From Madurella fahalii (Eukaryota > Ascomycota > Sordariomycetes > Sordariales): a stretch of 64,000 nt of DNA. The translations under genes and the position numbers were made by a program. Shown here piece after piece: positions 1-11,570 of this stretch. Within the stretch, counting starts at the first letter, position 1; each line of letters begins with the position of its first letter. Where the stretch lies: assembly GCA_029876055.1 (NCBI GenBank), contig CM056874.1, forward strand, positions 2,542,001 to 2,606,000, in the 5' to 3' direction. Below the pieces are notes generated by a model. The model was not told where the DNA came from and searched no databases. It was given only the letters and a program-made list of their open reading frames with translations.

Positions 1-924
1 ATTACCCTCCCCGGCTGAGCAGTCGGCCGAAGGCCGAGACGAGGGCTTTGTTAATTAGTTTTTTCGCTAAAGCACGTGGTTTCCTCAGTGTTCTTTGACT
101 TGTAGAGATTGATGAATGCCCTTAGGTGCTCGACCTCTCCGCCGTGCGGGGGTAACCCATCGCTCTCTATCTCGACACTGCGCAGACTGATTAGGAAGCT
201 GAAAAAGGCTACATTTACTCCCTGTATCGAAACGAGCCTTGAGTGCCCATTACTGTTGGCTGGCCATGTTCAAAGGGTATAAGCGCGCTGCAGAGGGTTG
301 ACCTGGTCTGCGGGTTGAGGTTGCCGACGCGGCGGCTTCGTCTGGTCTTGGGTTTCTGCGCGGGCCACTTTCCCCTCCATCAACCCCGCATTGTGGGGCG
401 GGCACGCGGACAGCATGGACAAAGATGTCGGATTTGTATACGTATTCTCGATCACAGGTACGGAGAGGAACAAAGGGGAGAAGATGGCGAGCACGTCAAG
501 AAAGCCATCAAGCAGCGAAGGAAACAGAATTTTTATTGGGAGTGTAAAGAGTAGCGAGTTTTTTTTTTTTTCCAAGAATTTATCGTATAAGGGTTGTGAA
601 CATAAGAGGGGCGTTGCATGTGGGGTTTGTAAGAAGAAGCCCAGGGCTTGTAGATCGGGTTGAAGTCCGGCGAGGCGATGACGTGAAGTCGGGGGTAGCT
701 GTGATACGGCGTCGGCCGGCCGGACGGGTGTGGTGGCACTTCGTGGGGAGGTGTGGGGACTGCGGATCTGGCGGGGCCGTTGCACTGTAGCGGAGTGCAG
801 ATTCGAAGGTGCAGGGCAGGCAGTGATACCACCATCGACGTCGACGCTTCCTCCACACTGGTCTGCAGAAATTCTGCAGGTTCCCCTCTTTGCCCCTGCA
901 GGAGGAAAAGACGACACGACTACC
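1..924. other. No supported gene
   Basis: Open frames are present on both strands, but none shows a recognisable motif, a good start context or splice signals. The frames overlap each other in ways typical of GC-rich shadows. A T-run lies near 559-571. Part of this stretch could be 3' flank of the minus-strand gene that ends at 925. Confidence 0.4.
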
Positions 925-1533
925 CTAGGACGGGTATGCGGTGGTCGATCCCGGCGGCGGCGTCTTCACTTGACGGCGTGCAATGCCATCCGGCCCTACA
1001 AGTTTGACGCAGCGGGGATTTGGGTATGTTGGCACTACGCCCGGGAGCGTGTGGTCTTGCAGATAGGGCGGTTTCGTATCCCAGCCGTGAAGCTCGTGTT
1101 GGCGTGCGACGAAGTCGTTGACCTCGTCGCAAAACTCTTGGCCACACACCTTGACAAAGGAGAATCTCTTCCCATAATCGACAAGAAGAACGGGAAGGTC
1201 GACCTTGTGGTGTGCCGTGGCCCAGTCGTAGGTGTCATACCAGACGTTGAAGGCGAAGATGGTTATGCGTTCCCATTTTAAGATGGTCATGAGTTTGGCG
1301 CGGCTCGCTACCGGGTCGATGCCGAGGGTGCTGCATGCTTTGGCAACCACCTCGTCGTTCCCAAGCGAATAGAAGGGCGATTTACTTCGTAGAAAGACGG
1401 CGATACGCATAGGGCTTTCTTTCTGGAGCATGTCGGTGACACGCTGCGACGAGTTAGAGGCATTCAGTAAAAAGCAAACCTGCCTGAGAAAAGCTCCTAG
1501 GCTTACCTTGTTGAGCGGTAGTTCTTGGGCCAT
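925..1533 (-). CDS. Hypothetical protein, two exons, about 181 aa
   Basis: No family is recognised. The chosen start is the ATG at 1533 (MAQELPLNK) rather than one further upstream. Immediately after it is a canonical donor (GTAAGC at 1506), and a CTGAA-like branch followed by CGCAG ends at 1444. This gives a 63-nt intron that is in frame, so the frame also reads through unspliced. After splicing, exon 2 begins RVTDMLQKES and runs to a stop at 925. The product is soluble with many aromatic residues (FNVWYDTYDW) and a Pro-rich tail (VKTPPPGS). There is no signal peptide or membrane segment. Gene status rests on the splice signals and the frame alone. Confidence 0.5.
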   Translation of the reverse strand: MAQELPLNKVSLGAFLRQVCFLLNASNSSQRVTDMLQKESPMRIAVFLRSKSPFYSLGNDEVVAKACSTLGIDPVASRAKLMTILKWERITIFAFNVWYDTYDWATAHHKVDLPVLLVDYGKRFSFVKVCGQEFCDEVNDFVARQHELHGWDTKPPYLQDHTLPGVVPTYPNPRCVKLVGPDGIARRQVKTPPPGSTTAYPS

Positions 1534-1932
1534 TGTACGTGCAGTAAATCGAGCCTGGCGGGTCGCGAATGGAGAGCGAAGCAAAGAGAACTGAGGGAAG
1601 CGTCCACAGCTCAAAAAGGGGGCATCGGTGGATTGTCGGTAGAAAGTAGTTAGGTCATGTGCTGTGCAATACATACTGCACCGTACTACAGTATGTGCAG
1701 CACCGTGGGTTGATGTTGGAAGTTTCAACAACCACACGTCCACGATATCATATTAGAGACGGAGCTCACTTAGTATGCAATGCAGGTCATGGAGGCTACT
1801 GAAGTGATTGATTGACTGGTTGCAGTTCTCGCTATGTATGTGCGAGAGAGTACGGACGGACTAAAAACCTAGTAAAAGCGTCTGTGTGCCCAGCCCCAGC
1901 TTCCGAACGAGCCTCCCTTTTTAGTGTTGCAC

Positions 1933-2124
1933 TCACTCAGAGTCGCTGCTGTCTGGTTGGGTGGCATAATTGCAGGCTTGGCAAGTGCCTTTCCGCACCA
2001 CCGTCCAGCCTGTGGCTTGAAGGTCACTACAGAGATTCCCGCAGTTGTCATCTCGCCCCTTGCCCAGTTCCGACTGGCAAGTCCCATTTTTGCCCATGCA
2101 TAAAGTCTTCTTCCAAGTGCACAT
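1933..2124 (-). pseudogene. Cys-rich exon-like remnant
   Basis: The last about 60 codons before a TGA contain seven cysteines in a spaced pattern (C-x6-C-x5-C, then CGNLC, then CQAC), as in small secreted fungal proteins. Directly upstream is a CTAAC branch sequence and a CAG acceptor, so this looks like a 3' exon. I could not find a 5' exon with a start codon and signal peptide upstream; the nearby ATG frame closes after three codons. It may be a truncated gene or a chance frame. No function is assigned. Confidence 0.25.
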
Positions 2125-2234
2125 CTGCGAGCGGCGTTAGCCCAAGTCCCTATCAGGTTATCACTCGGAACAGCAATATTGCCTTCTGGTCTGGTGGTCG
2201 CTGCGATTGCCGGATACACAGGTCTTGGTCTTAA

Positions 2235-3375
2235 ACTGGAGCTTGGCTTGCTCTCTATCAGACTGGGGGATCGTGTCCACTTTAATAGTTCAGATGCCAG
2301 GGCTTTGAACGTTCACGCGACATACACCGGGGGGGGGGGGTGGGGGCATTTTTCGGCCCCGAAGGAGACGCACATTGGCTGACTTATCGACTACGGAACC
2401 GTTGCACGGTCGTGCTCCCGGCTCCGTCTCTCCGGCTCCCTGTCTGATACCGCCCTGTCGACTACCGCTGTCAACCACCACTCCCTACTTACCCCGCACC
2501 GCATTCCGCCAAGAAGAGAATACAAACGCAACAGTAAAGAAGAAAGTTGCGGCACTCAAGAAAAGAATTTGTGAGAGCAAAAGGCGGACATCGGGCTTGC
2601 AGTAAAACACTCAAGCAGACACTGTGGAGGGAGTCATTGGACAGAGAAATATGCCGGTTAGCCAGGAGGATATCGAAGATTGGGGGCGGGGAGTTGTGAT
2701 AGCATCAATGGTTAAACTTCACAGCAAATGCCGGGTGTTGCCGGGAACTTTCAGCAGGTGATGTCATTGAAACCTCTGCAGAGCATGACTTGGATCGGGC
2801 CCTGGCGATCAACCAGCTTGTTGGATGAAGCTGGGATGACATTTTCGTCGCTGACATTGCAGTCCAAGAGAGCTCCTTTGGACGAGGGGGCGAGAAAGCT
2901 AATGGCAGTGATGAGGGAAAGTGTTGGCTTCATTGCGTATAACGTGGCTAAGAGAGCGAGGAATACGGTAATGGTGGAAGTTGACTTGGCTTAGATGAGG
3001 CTCTGTTGGGAATGGCGAACAGTTCGGAGAACTAAGCACTAGTTTATGTGCAAAGCAGAAATGGTACCCGCTGGCGGCGCTGGAAGTCAATCTGAGCTAA
3101 CCTTGCGATCATCGCCGATTGGCGAGAATCTCTTCTCATCGCATAACCTACGGTGCTTACTGATAGCTATGCTTCAGTGAAGGTAAGTATGGTAACTTCA
3201 ACACTTCTCAAGCCAGTTGCACTTGTGTGTCAAATGCATCACGTCCTGTGCGGGAACCGAGTGATAGATATCTGATAAGCGGGATGGGTGTGGCGGGCCG
3301 GGACATGCAATCTGAAGTATCGGACGCAGTCTGGAGAGAAACCTGGTCGGTTCTGTGTCGTTCTACAATGTTATG
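2235..3375. other. No supported gene
   Basis: Only short overlapping frames are present. A run of 10 or more G lies at about 2330-2340. Nothing else is recognised. Confidence 0.4.
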
Positions 3376-3793
3376 GTGAGTTGGGGAAAACAGTCCCCAG
3401 GGATCAGGATCCCTCTGGTTAGAGGACCACAGTTGCTCGGATGGTGCCCCGGGAGCTGGAACTTGCCGTAGGCCCATTTTTCTTTCGCACCATAAGTAAG
3501 GCCGTACTGGCCATTGCTCTTTAGACAGGACAATCAATTCAGCACTTTTCAACACCTGTTACGGGCTCAATTGACGAGCTTCTTTTGCGTGCAAAGTGAT
3601 CTCCCTCTGACCAGAGGGAGCTCTATCTGCATATGTTGTTTTGATCTCGTTTAGGCTGCAGGGACCCAATTTGTGGTGGTGTCGTCTGACCTGTCTTGTC
3701 TCTCTTGTCTGTCTGGCACTTTGGCTATCTTTGTCCTCCCCCTTGTTTTGATGGGAATGTGGGTGTAGATGTGTGTTTCTGCACCATTTCAAT
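3376..3793 (-). repeat. Dispersed 420-bp repeat, copy 1 (inverted relative to copy 2)
   Basis: This matches 15313-15732 in reverse orientation along its whole length. In element orientation it begins near TTGAAATGGTGCAG and ends near CCCCAACTCAC, with unrelated flanks outside. It contains the palindrome CCCTCTGACCAGAGGG and a reading frame conserved between copies (SKEQWP, then KM, then RQVPAPGAPS, then GLFSPTH). There are no terminal inverted repeats and no obvious target-site duplication. It is likely a fragment or non-autonomous derivative of an unidentified mobile element with a short coding relic. Confidence 0.75.
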
Positions 3794-4108
3794 GGTCTTG
3801 GCAAAACTGGTGGCAGTGAATAGATGAGACAACAAAGCCGTGTATAGTAGTTTTGTATATAGGTATGTTTACTTGTAGTTGCCGAGAATTCATTTCGTCA
3901 TAAGCGAACGGAATGCCGGACTTCTCCATCGAAGTTCGCCTTTACATCATGATACCCAGCAAGGCGGGTTGCCATCAGCACAGTCCGTACTCCGTATACG
4001 TGGTCCGACCGCCTAGGACAGTAGCTATCAGGCCACTCCAGCAGGTAAGGTACCTTAGTGTGATGTGGCGCTCCACCGCAGCAACATCGAATGATATTCT
4101 CCCCGTTG

Positions 4109-5685
4109 TCAGCTGGGAGGTCGCCAGCCCGGGAGACCGACACACACTGCTGAACAACTGTGGTCCCGTTCCCCCCTGACCCCGGTCCAAGGGCCCTGTC
4201 TCAGCTGGTACGCTTGCCCATCCCCATCCAGTGGCGATGCCCCCGGGAACACAGGCTCGATCCGATCTATGGCCTCGTCGCTGTTGTTGCTGAACTTGGA
4301 CGCCTTGATCTCGGTAAAGGTCCGAGTTGTCAGCGTCGTGTCGCCGCCGGCTTCGAGCCGGGCGAAATAGTCGCGGCTGTTGGCCGGGTGCTGGGCGCCC
4401 GTGCGGCCAAACGTCAGTAGGCTCTTGCGGCGCTCGCCGCGGTACTCGGTTTTTTTCACCATGCCGAACGCCTGCAGGACCGAGACGGCGAGCGGCCGCA
4501 GCGAGGGGGGACGGTTGGCGATGAAGCCTGCACAGATCTCGACGTGGACCCACGTCATGAGCTAGGCGACCATCCTAGCTCCGTTCATGTTGACTGCTTT
4601 GGATAGATAGAGTTAGCTGGCACAAAGATGTATTTGATTGACGCTAGTATTCGTGCATGAGGCAGGGCAGGGTAGATATGACAAGCAGCTATGGTATACA
4701 AGGGATGGGAGCAGGGGCACGTACACATGCCCTGGCTGCTGGAGCGATCGCGGGCGAGCGTGGCGTGCTGCCGGTAGGCAATGACGAACCTCACAACGCT
4801 GGCAATGACGCTGAGGCTGCCAACGAAGAAGACAGCGCTGATGGCGACCTTGTTATGGAACGAGGAGGAGAGACACCAGACCTCGTAAACTGGCATGGCG
4901 AAAAGGACAATGACCGTGACGAACTCCGGGATGCCGTCCTGCCAGGCGGTCCAATCGTCGGCCGCCTGGCTGCAAGTACCCTCGGCACGGGGGTTCCAGT
5001 TCTTCTCGATCGGCGTGCAGACAAACATGCCGGGGAAAAAGACGGCGAAACCAAAGATGATGATGAAGACGCCGACCGCCCAGCAGCTGACCTTCATGAA
5101 GGGCGTGGGGAAGAAGCGCACGTACATGGCCAGAATGCTGCATTTGATGACGGTGAGAACGATGGGATGGCGAGCTTTTCCGCGTATACGAACTGTGTTG
5201 TCTCTCCCATCAGTTCTGATTGCAGTCGATGCGCCACAGCCGAGTTATGTCGGTTGTAGTGGGCAGGCTGGGCACTTTTCTTTTTCTTTTTCTTTTTCTT
5301 TTTCCTTTTCTTTTTCTTTTTCTTTTCCTTTTTTTGGGCGTACCTTGATAAACTTGCCCGGCTTTTGTGGGTCATTAAGGTAGAGGGCAACCAGGTCGTC
5401 ACCGAGGCCTCCGTAGATGACATGGCACGCGAAGACGGCATAGATAGCCCACATCATCAGCTAGGACATTACACAAGAGTAGAACCACGTATCAGCACAG
5501 TCTCTTCAAGCTATGTCATCTCTCCGGGTACCAGAGGGAATATAGACAGACAGGGGATGCGTGAAACCCACAAGTGACACGGTGACGAGGCCACCGTCGA
5601 CACCAAACTCGACCTTGCTCTCGGCGCGCTGCCAGGCACGGAGAGCGAAGCAGATCGTGCTAATCACGGTGGCAACTGTTGTCAT
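4109..5685 (-). pseudogene. Fungal rhodopsin/PTH11-like integral membrane protein, probably frameshifted
   Basis: The exon pieces match the family of seven-helix fungal membrane proteins (Fung_rhodopsin). In order they are: a first helix (VAT..STICFALRAWQR, ATG at 5685 or a spliced start further up), LMMWAIYAVFACHVIYGGLG after a TAG acceptor at about 5461, a 151-nt intron (5343-5193) ending ACAACACAG, FVYAEKLAIP, helices with AMYVRFFPTPFMK and FIIIFGFAVFFPGMF, and a tail exon starting MTWVHVEICAGFIA. Between LAIP and IVLTVIKCSI the frame shifts by one base near 5162-5165, with no splice site to explain it. The donor before the last exon is also out of phase. I read it as decayed or carrying a sequence error. 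The second family member at 43.2-44.6 kb is intact. Confidence 0.65.
5278..5335. repeat. (CTTTTT)n microsatellite in an intron
   Basis: About nine copies of CTTTTT or close variants form a polypyrimidine tract on the plus strand. It lies inside the 5343-5193 intron of the minus-strand rhodopsin-like gene, where it reads as AAAAAG repeats. Confidence 0.9.
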
Positions 5686-5860
5686 GTCGAGAACGAGCGG
5701 CGCTCGTCCTTATGTGGGGAAGAACGGCGGTGGTAGCCATCCTGGCGTTGTGGACGTTTGCGGTTTGCCAAACGTCTCTCTCCTTTTCTTTCTCGGTAAG
5801 AGATAGAGCTGTACGCGGAACAAAAAAAATGGATTGTCTCGTCAGAAGGGACACCAAGTG

Positions 5861-7333
5861 GAAGACACATGCGTGAAAAGACGGAAATTTGGAAAGGGTG
5901 ATTTAAGATATAGGTCCCTGAGTAGATCGGTGATTGGATTGGAACAGACCTCCTGTCCGATTCGAAAGAGCTTCTATGCATTAATTAATGTCAAGGGCCT
6001 GAGGTGGAATTCGCAACTCTGGGCAACCCTACTGAGGCTGCGTCCTCTGTAACGAGGAAATCTAGATATAGACGCTGTGTCGCATTAGATATGGCCAGTT
6101 TACTGGCGGGTTGGCAGACGGCCAGCGAACCCGCTGATCGAGTGGCAACTCGCTGAGATTCCTTTTCTTCGTCTTAGCCCAACAGGCTCCTTTCCCGTTT
6201 TCCATCAGCCCGTAGATACAGTTAACCGTTTTAATAAGGGGTAACCGGCCAGGCAGACCACAGCAGAATGCGCATTATAGGGTGCAGTGTTTGCCTAGAT
6301 TCTCACCGGCGGGTTTCTTCAGGTATCAAATTGATTATTAATACCAAAATACCGCCCAGTTCATTCCCTTCTCACCGAGGCATCTTCCTGACTTCAAGCC
6401 AGGTAGGGAGCGAAGTTGGTACGGTGTGTTGGTTGTATGGTGTTGGTTGTATCGTGCGTTGGTTGAATGGTGTGTTGGTTGTACGGTGACATGGGTCCTA
6501 GCATCAGATAACAATCACTGTTGACCATGCCGCTGCACTGCTACGGCGATGCATGCCTGTGCTGTTGGCCCCCAACGAGTGGCACTCTCGGCACTTGGCA
6601 GTGTGTGCCTTGAGTCGTATGATGGGCTGTGGAGGTGGTAGTAGTGATAGAGACAATGAAGTGGCGTAGTTAGCTCCTTTCTCACCATGTCTCTGAGAGG
6701 TACGGATATTGGTAGGTAGGGCCTTGCTGTGTCTTCTCGAGCCCCCATATAGAAAGATATGCCAATTTCTACAGGTTTTCCCAGCTGCGCAGCACACTCC
6801 ATTCACACCCAACACAAGGAATCGCTTGCAAAGTGTGCAGGGTGTGTATCTCCAAGGTACGAATACACATACACTGCGTGCGGGTACATCAGGATTTGCA
6901 GGGCGATGTATTGCCTCGATAGGCAATGTTACTATCTCTGTGCTATATGTCTTGCCAATGCTACGCTGCGGGGCAGTATTGTAACGCATTCACCCTTCCC
7001 GATCTTGCCTCGCGATCACCAACGAGCAGCAGGGTACAGTGAGGAATAAAGCCCCAGCAGTTGGAACTGATATCTCTAAGGTCCTTCACGTGCCGCCAGC
7101 ACTAGCATAGAACCGCTCAGATAAAGAAGTGGCCCTGGTAGCGTCTAGTGAAGTGTGTATAACTAATTGAGCAACCCGTATGTGTTTAAAGCATCTACCG
7201 TGGAGAGATCAAAGTTGGTAATAAACAATGGGTCCGACTCTTCGGCCTCCTCCCCCCCTTAACAACAACCAAAAAAAAGAAAAAAAAAAAAAAGACCACT
7301 ATGACGAGCTGCTAATATCAGAATATCCTAGCT
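5861..7333. other. Intergenic; short tandem repeat at 6415-6489
   Basis: No gene is supported. At 6415-6489 there are about four degenerate copies of a 15-18 bp unit around GTGTTGGTTGTATGG. An A-rich tract lies at 7273-7294, just downstream of the P450 stop codon. Confidence 0.45.
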
Positions 7334-9127
7334 TTAGATGAAGTCAACTACCCATCCCTCCTGGCTCACTCCCGGGCGAGGTCGAAACTCAATCCGCACG
7401 TCATGGTCTGGCCGTCCCAAGGCAGCCACCTGGTATGCCTCGCTCGGCTCCAACCTCGGCCACTCACTCCCGTCGGGAAGAGGTCGGATATCAAAACGCA
7501 GCATAATCAGTGCTGTGAAGAGCAGCAGTTCGGCTGTGGCCAAGTGGCGACCGGGACACAGGTGGGCGCCGTATCCGAACCCCCTGAGCGCGGCGCCCTC
7601 GTGCTGCTTGGGCCTGACGAATTCCGGCAGCGTGTCTTCCGAGTCAGGCTTGAGGTGACGACGGTGGCGGAACTGCCCGGGGTCGGGCCCCCAGTTGGCG
7701 GGATCCTGGTGTTGGACCGTGTGCGGGATGAGGATCAGGCCCCCTTTCTTGATCAGGTAGTTGTTATCGAGCATCAGCTCCGACAGGGCGCGACGCGGGA
7801 CGAGGCCTACGCCATGGTGCCGGAATACCTCCTTCAAGGTCGATTGTAGGATGGGACACGAGTTCTTGATGTACTCGTAGCTGATGGCCTGCGTCGTTCT
7901 GCTGTTGTTGCTGCTGCCACTTGCATTGACTGCCTTGGCTACCTCGCTGCGGCACTCGGCGAGAACGGTGGGATCCGCGTAGATGTGATACAGCAGCCAG
8001 AATGCGGTAGGCACCAAATTGGAGCTAAAAGCAATGTTATCAGCCACTGCCAGTTTGCTGATGTCGCGGCGCGGTACGCCTTCGCGAAGGTGAAAATCTA
8101 TGCGCCGCTGAAAGAACGTGGAGGCTTCGGACAGGGAGTCATCGGCGAGATACTTGTCGAATGCTTTGAAGAGCATCTCCCTCGCGCGAATGGCCGCCGG
8201 TACGAAGCGCTCCGAGGTGCCCATGGCCAGACGCGGCATTCCTTCTCGCTCAAACTCGCTGCGTTGTGCATTCTGGTCAGTAGGAGCCAACAAAGACGCC
8301 AAAAGCAAGGGACCTGAAAACTGACATCCACCCAGCCACATTCTCGGGGTCCCGAAACGGATTGCGCGAACCAAACACGCTGTCGATGGTGGCGCCCATG
8401 ACTATCCGCTGCACCCAGTCAAGCATCTCGACGGTCGTCGGCCCCTGAGCTGCCAGTTCGGAGAGAGATTGCTCCAGCGTCGAGACGGCTTTCTTGTTCA
8501 TGTCTGCGAGCGCCGGGTCGGGGCTCAGAAGGGAGTGGACAGCTTTGTTGAGCCGAGTTAGGTAGCTGGCGTCGCCGTCGGCTACCACGTCCTGGCTCAT
8601 GATGTCCAGTGTGGCCTGGCTCACGCCCAGGATCTTGCGAACGCCATCGATGATGGGAGGGTCGAACGAGAGAGTGCGAAAGTGCCGCTGGACGATGGGG
8701 ATGAGGTCTATTGAATTGATAAAGTACACGTGCGAGGCGGGCTTGAGACGAAGGGTGTAGATGGGTTTCGGGTATTTTGATCTGGCATGCGTCGCCATTC
8801 TCGACGACTATGGTCAGTATTCGTGACTTTGACATTTGACACAATCCTACCAACAACGGAAATGAAGAAGGAAAAGGAAGTAATTTATCACTTCATGTAC
8901 AGAGGGAACTTGGTCCCCTTCAGTTGCATCTCGATAATGGGCCCAATAAAGGGGATCGGAATGCTGCATGGTGCCAACGGTGGCTCCCTGCTGTCCTGAG
9001 TGGCGTAGAGAATCACCCAAAGAGAGACATAAGCCACCGCGAGTAGGCCAAGAAGTATGGTCGAGAGATGGAGGCCGGATGCCCAGCAAGGCACTGCGGA
9101 AAAGAAGTGCGCGCTCAACGATGCCAT
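7334..9127 (-). CDS. Cytochrome P450 monooxygenase (CYP7/CYP8-like), 3 exons, 548 aa
   Basis: This is a haem-thiolate monooxygenase anchored in the ER by an N-terminal helix (about residues 18-42, STILLGLLAVAYVSLW). Diagnostic motifs are a helix-I region reading SSNLVPTAFW, an ExxR motif in LKEVFRHH, and the haem loop FGYGAHLCPGRHLA with the Cys ligand. The helix-I style and the haem loop resemble fungal P450s annotated as CYP7/CYP8-like; substrate unknown. Exons are 9127-8892, 8799-8314 and 8258-7334. The 55-nt intron (8313-8259) has a CTGAC branch and CGCAG acceptor, and joins SVF to SEFEREG in frame. The first intron (8891-8800) needs a GAG acceptor, which is unusual; a TAG nearby breaks the phase. 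The summed exons give 549 codons including stop, the usual P450 length. No synthase or tailoring genes lie beside it. Confidence 0.9.
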
Positions 9128-9832
9128 CGCGAGAAAAGACCACAGGAAATATAAATCGTCAGCAGCGGTAAATAATCAGCTAGCACACAAAAACTGTCAA
9201 GGGGCCAAGGGGAGAGGGTGATAGGTAGGAAATGGGACCGAAATCTGGCCCCCTATAAAACCCAGAAGAGTTCGAGAGGGAAAGACGGAAAGACGGAAAG
9301 CCGCGACGCCCACAAATCCGAAACGACGGTGTGATTTGTGTTCGGACACCGGCTAAACGGCGACCACACCTACTTTACGTCCAGCTCGCGCGCCTTACGG
9401 GGTATGTTCCATTGCCTTTCGGGAAGGGAACAACTGACCTGTTGGTTCCAACTGCAGGAAGCTTGAGGCAGTGGTCCGTGTGCTGGTTGTACTGTACATA
9501 CACTTGGTACAGTACCTTACTATTCTATCACCTCCACTACTATGCATTCTAGGTTTCTATTTCCTCGTCACGCACGCGTAAAACTAGCCACAGTCTTCCG
9601 GGCCGGAGTGCATGAGACACGCGGGCGAGTCGATGTCCTTACTCTCTGGTTTGCTTGTCAATGAGGGTAACGGGGGATATCATACTTGTATTAATTAATC
9701 CAGTCTTGGCTGGAGTGAACAGGGCAGCAAGTCGTCCGCGCCACGCGGGCTCCAGACCGAAACCATTTATGCCATCCGAACTGTCTGACGGTCCTTCCTT
9801 TGAATTCCCTGTCATCATTCCCCAGCGATGTC

Positions 9833-10796
9833 CTATAATAGAGCCGTCAACTGGACAATGGCAGACCCAACGACGCAGACAACAAAGGACAGCAGTGGCG
9901 CGGCTCGACCACCCGAGTTGCGATTGTAATTTATGATATTGTTATCCCCGTTGATGACTCCTCCATCTCCGCCAAGTCCCTGATTGCTTGTCGACCCCTC
10001 TGTCTGTGCCGTTTGGGAGGCCAGGGGGCCATTTCCGCTGGATAGCTGGTTCACCGGCCGCCAGTATTAGTAGCGTGTGATGACTTGGAGAGAGTCTGAA
10101 CACGACGAAGAACTCACTACTTGATCAGCAATCCAAGTTGCGCTAAATGTCCCAGTCCAGCCCGGTGCTGCACAGCTGGTACGGGTGAATGCATCGCCCG
10201 AGACTTGAGCCGTGACGGCGACGCAGTTCGGGAAGGACGGGTGGATGCTATGAATGCGCGTCAGTCTTGCCTGGGCACCTATCGATAGTGGTCTCGGTAA
10301 CTCCTCACCATTTAATCAGGTATAGATTAGCTTGACAATCCGGGTTGCTGGCACATGACTCTATCCTTGTATAGGGGACGCAGCCAGTCTCCACCGCGCA
10401 GGGCTGGCCGGGTGCACAGCATCCAAACCCTGCCCAGTTTGGCTGTATAATTGTGGTGCATGAGGTGCCAGAAATGCAGTACAATGGCATACCTAGAACA
10501 CGTATATGTTAGTAACAACCAGATATGCTAGTATGTATGTAAGGGGGAAAAGGGAACAGACGCGGGTCTCCACCGACCAGAGCGCACGTTTGTACGCCTT
10601 GCCTCCTTTCGAGCTGTATTGCGGCATCAACGAGCGGGCCGCGCTTTAAGGGGCTCATTCCTGGCGGGCCGAGAAGCCCGTCTCCGACCTGATTAGATGG
10701 CGATAGCGTGACGAGCGAACGAGCATCACTGACTGGGCTCGGCGAGGCCATTACGACGGCACTGGCCAAGACGATGAGTGTCATGAAGGACTCCAT
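9833..10796 (-). CDS. Secreted GPI-anchored Cys-rich glycoprotein, 4 exons, 253 aa
   Basis: Start is at 10796 (MESFMT), followed by a signal peptide (TLIVLASAVVMA). Exons are 10796-10562, 10492-10309, 10247-10118 and 10045-9833. The introns are 69, 61 and 72 nt, with branch sites CTAAC, CTGAC and CTAAT and acceptors CTAG, ATAG and CCAG. All phases agree and give 254 codons with stop. A dibasic ERRQ site after about residue 65 suggests Kex2 processing. The mature part has paired cysteines (CISGTSC, GFGCCAPGQPC, CVPY) as in a common class of fungal surface glycoproteins of unknown function. The C-terminus has a small-residue site (NRNSGG) and a hydrophobic tail (LLSFVVCVVGSAIVQLTALL), typical of GPI attachment. 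It probably sits in the plasma membrane or cell wall. Confidence 0.85.
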
Positions 10797-11570
10797 TATC
10801 AGGACTGCTAGTTCATGCTGCCAAATGTAGAAGGAGTACAAAATGTCGAGGGGGAGGGGAGGAGGAAAGGAAGCGGGGTAGCAGATTTTCTAGGGGTTCG
10901 GGGTGTCTACTCAGTTGGTGTCTCGCGGCCTTGCCTCAGGCAACGCTCATGCACATGTCTGTAGACAAGGCACTACGGTGTTGTGAAGCGTTCGGGCCAA
11001 GGAAGCTCTACGCTGTGATTTGTTCTTCGTTACCATCGCCGATGCGGCTTGGTTGGGTAGCAGTGCGTCCGGCACTTCGCATTCCTCTCTGTCATTTCAG
11101 CTACTGAGCCATGGCGATCAGGACCCTGCTTCTCCCGGATAGAGCCAATCACTACGTTATTCAAGCAAAGCGCTATCGCTAGGTAGGAGCATGGCTGAAA
11201 GCCACGTCAATATTAGCGGGCCGGCGGCGTCGTTGCTCGTGTCTAGGGGCAAAATCGCAGCCAATAAGCACACCTTTCACCGTCACGCGGCGTACATGAT
11301 GCGATTTCAGCCGCAGCTGTGGTGTGCACCGTATTGATAGGTAATTGATTTATACAGCAAAACCATGCGGCCCCTGCCAGCAACCCGCGACTCAGTGCGG
11401 GCGACAGCCTCGTCATGCAGTCGTCGGGGGTTGGTTTGCTGATACTGGAGGCTCTAGCGGCATGACTGCATGCTATTATTAAGAGCCTGCCCGCAAGTCA
11501 CAACCGACCGCAGAATTGGACCTGGAGCTCAAACAAAATCCGTTTCCTCCGGTCTTACGCCGTCGTTCCA
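10797..11570. other. Intergenic region between divergent genes
   Basis: This separates the minus-strand GPI-protein gene from the plus-strand membrane-protein gene and probably holds both promoters. No clear TATA box is placed and no other coding signal is seen. Confidence 0.4.

Noticed and set aside
270..917. 215-codon minus-strand frame as a gene
   Set aside because: Composition and overlap with several other frames look like chance. No motif or splice context supports it.
3975..4553. 192-codon Arg/Pro-rich minus-strand frame
   Set aside because: It overlaps the tail exon of the rhodopsin-like gene in another frame and has shadow-type composition.
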